A stretch of 5,257 nt of DNA. It comes from Lawsonibacter sp. (GTDB lineage: Bacteria; Bacillota; Clostridia; Oscillospirales; Oscillospiraceae). The stretch is from positions 1 to 5,257 of the forward strand of contig JAAWNI010000160.1 of assembly GCA_022798855.1 (NCBI GenBank), given 5' to 3'. A model generated the notes under the pieces. That model worked only from the letters and a program-made list of their open reading frames with translations. It did not search any database and had not been told where the DNA came from. Of the stretch, positions 4,995 to 5,257 are shown piece by piece (within the stretch, counting starts at the first letter, position 1; each line of letters opens with the position of its first letter). The position numbers and the translations under genes are program-made.

Positions 4995-5098
4995 TCAAAG
5001 ACAGCAGGGGCCTTCGGGCATAATTCCTGCCGAGAGTGCTTTCAAGGGAATATTCTTTTGATTGTACTGTCCTCCTGTCTTTCGACCGGAGGTTTTTT
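4995..5098 (+). ncRNA. Ribosomal protein L10 leader (cis-regulatory RNA)
   Basis: This is the 5' leader of rplJ-rplL, which in Firmicutes folds into a conserved structure bound by L10 (or L10 with L7/L12) for feedback control. The recognisable core is GACAGCAGG, a small hairpin GCC-TTCG-GGC (5010-5019), an internal loop ATAATT, then CCTGCCGAG. GCAGG (5004-5008) pairs with CCTGC (5026-5030), and AAAG (4997-5000) can pair with CTTT (5039-5042) to close the base. A terminator follows at 5071-5098. The 5' arm can pair instead with the terminator, giving a two-state switch. Assignment is from motif memory and location. Confidence 0.88.
5071..5098 (+). terminator. Attenuator terminator in the L10 leader
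   Basis: CCTCC-T-GTC (5071-5079) pairs with GAC-C-GGAGG (5084-5092) around the loop TTTC, with one T-C mismatch, followed by six Ts (5093-5098). It lies between promoter and rplJ, 36 bases before the start codon, so it can only make sense as a conditional terminator. Formation is expected when L10 stabilises the upstream stem. Confidence 0.9.
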
Positions 5099-5134
5099 GT
5101 TTCGCGCCAACAATTTCTGGAGGTGAAACCAAAA

Positions 5135-5257
5135 ATGCCTAACGCAAAGGTCCTTTCCGAGAAGAAGGCCATCGTGGCCGCTCTGGAGGAGCAGCTGAAG
5201 GGCGCCGCCAGCGGCGTGCTGGTGGACTACAAGGGCATCACCGTGGCTGAGGACACC
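5135..5257 (+). CDS. rplJ: 50S ribosomal protein L10, N-terminal part (cut by window end)
   Basis: The first 41 codons encode the start of L10, which forms the base of the ribosomal stalk by anchoring L7/L12 dimers to 23S rRNA. The protein begins MPNAKVLSEKKAIVAALEEQ, followed by GVLVDYKGITVAE (27-39), the family motif seen in other L10 proteins as IIVDYRGLNVSE. GGAGG (5119-5123) lies 11 bases before the ATG, somewhat long. The gene is under the L10 leader and probably followed by rplL outside the window. bcp occupies the divergent upstream position, so rplK-rplA do not directly precede it. Confidence 0.96.
   Translation, partial: MPNAKVLSEKKAIVAALEEQLKGAASGVLVDYKGITVAEDT

Noticed and set aside
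1..5257. CRISPR arrays, tRNA or rRNA genes, insertion sequences, phage or defence genes
   Set aside because: I found no regularly spaced repeats, tRNA-like cloverleaf sequence, transposase motifs or integrase genes. The window is metabolic and housekeeping chromosome.

Overview
The window looks like a GC-rich Clostridia/Firmicutes chromosome, probably an Oscillospiraceae-type gut anaerobe. The support is strong AGGAGG-type ribosome binding sites, consensus sigma-A promoters, a Firmicutes-style L10 leader with an intrinsic attenuator, and GC-rich genes separated by short AT-rich promoter regions. The genus cannot be fixed from this sequence alone.

Layout, left to right: (1) 1-110, no confident gene, only a perfect GC-rich hairpin at the left edge. 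(2) 111-3192, a leftward (minus-strand) operon transcribed in the order dhaL, dhaK, lsrF-like aldolase, small VOC-fold protein, ending in a strong terminator at 111-145. (3) 3254-4308, a leftward single-gene unit for a SorC/LsrR-type regulator with its own promoter and terminator. (4) 4344-4894, a leftward bcp-type peroxiredoxin. (5) 4955-5257, a rightward ribosomal transcription unit: a perfect TTGACA-17-TATAAT promoter, an L10 leader with attenuator, and the first 41 codons of rplJ, cut off by the window end.

The most interesting part is the sugar-metabolism module. The two parts of a dihydroxyacetone-kinase-type enzyme (DhaK substrate subunit, DhaL nucleotide subunit) sit with a class I aldolase closely matching LsrF of the autoinducer-2 pathway, a VOC enzyme and a SorC regulator of the LsrR type. 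The expected partners are missing: there is no DhaM phosphotransfer subunit, LsrK or LsrG in view. A reasonable inference is an inducible pathway in which DhaKL phosphorylates a small ketose or diketone, the LsrF-like enzyme cleaves or thiolyses the phosphate ester, and the VOC protein isomerises or otherwise processes an intermediate. The substrate is unknown.

Regulation can be read from the sequence. A shared motif, TGTTACATnnGT (plus-strand reading), occurs three times: once just downstream of the sorC -10 box, and twice around the dha promoter, overlapping the -35/spacer and the transcription start. I saw no other copy by eye. This is the pattern expected for a regulator controlling both itself and the operon. 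In the rplJ leader, the 5' arm of the L10-binding stem is complementary to the 5' arm of the terminator, which gives a two-state attenuator.
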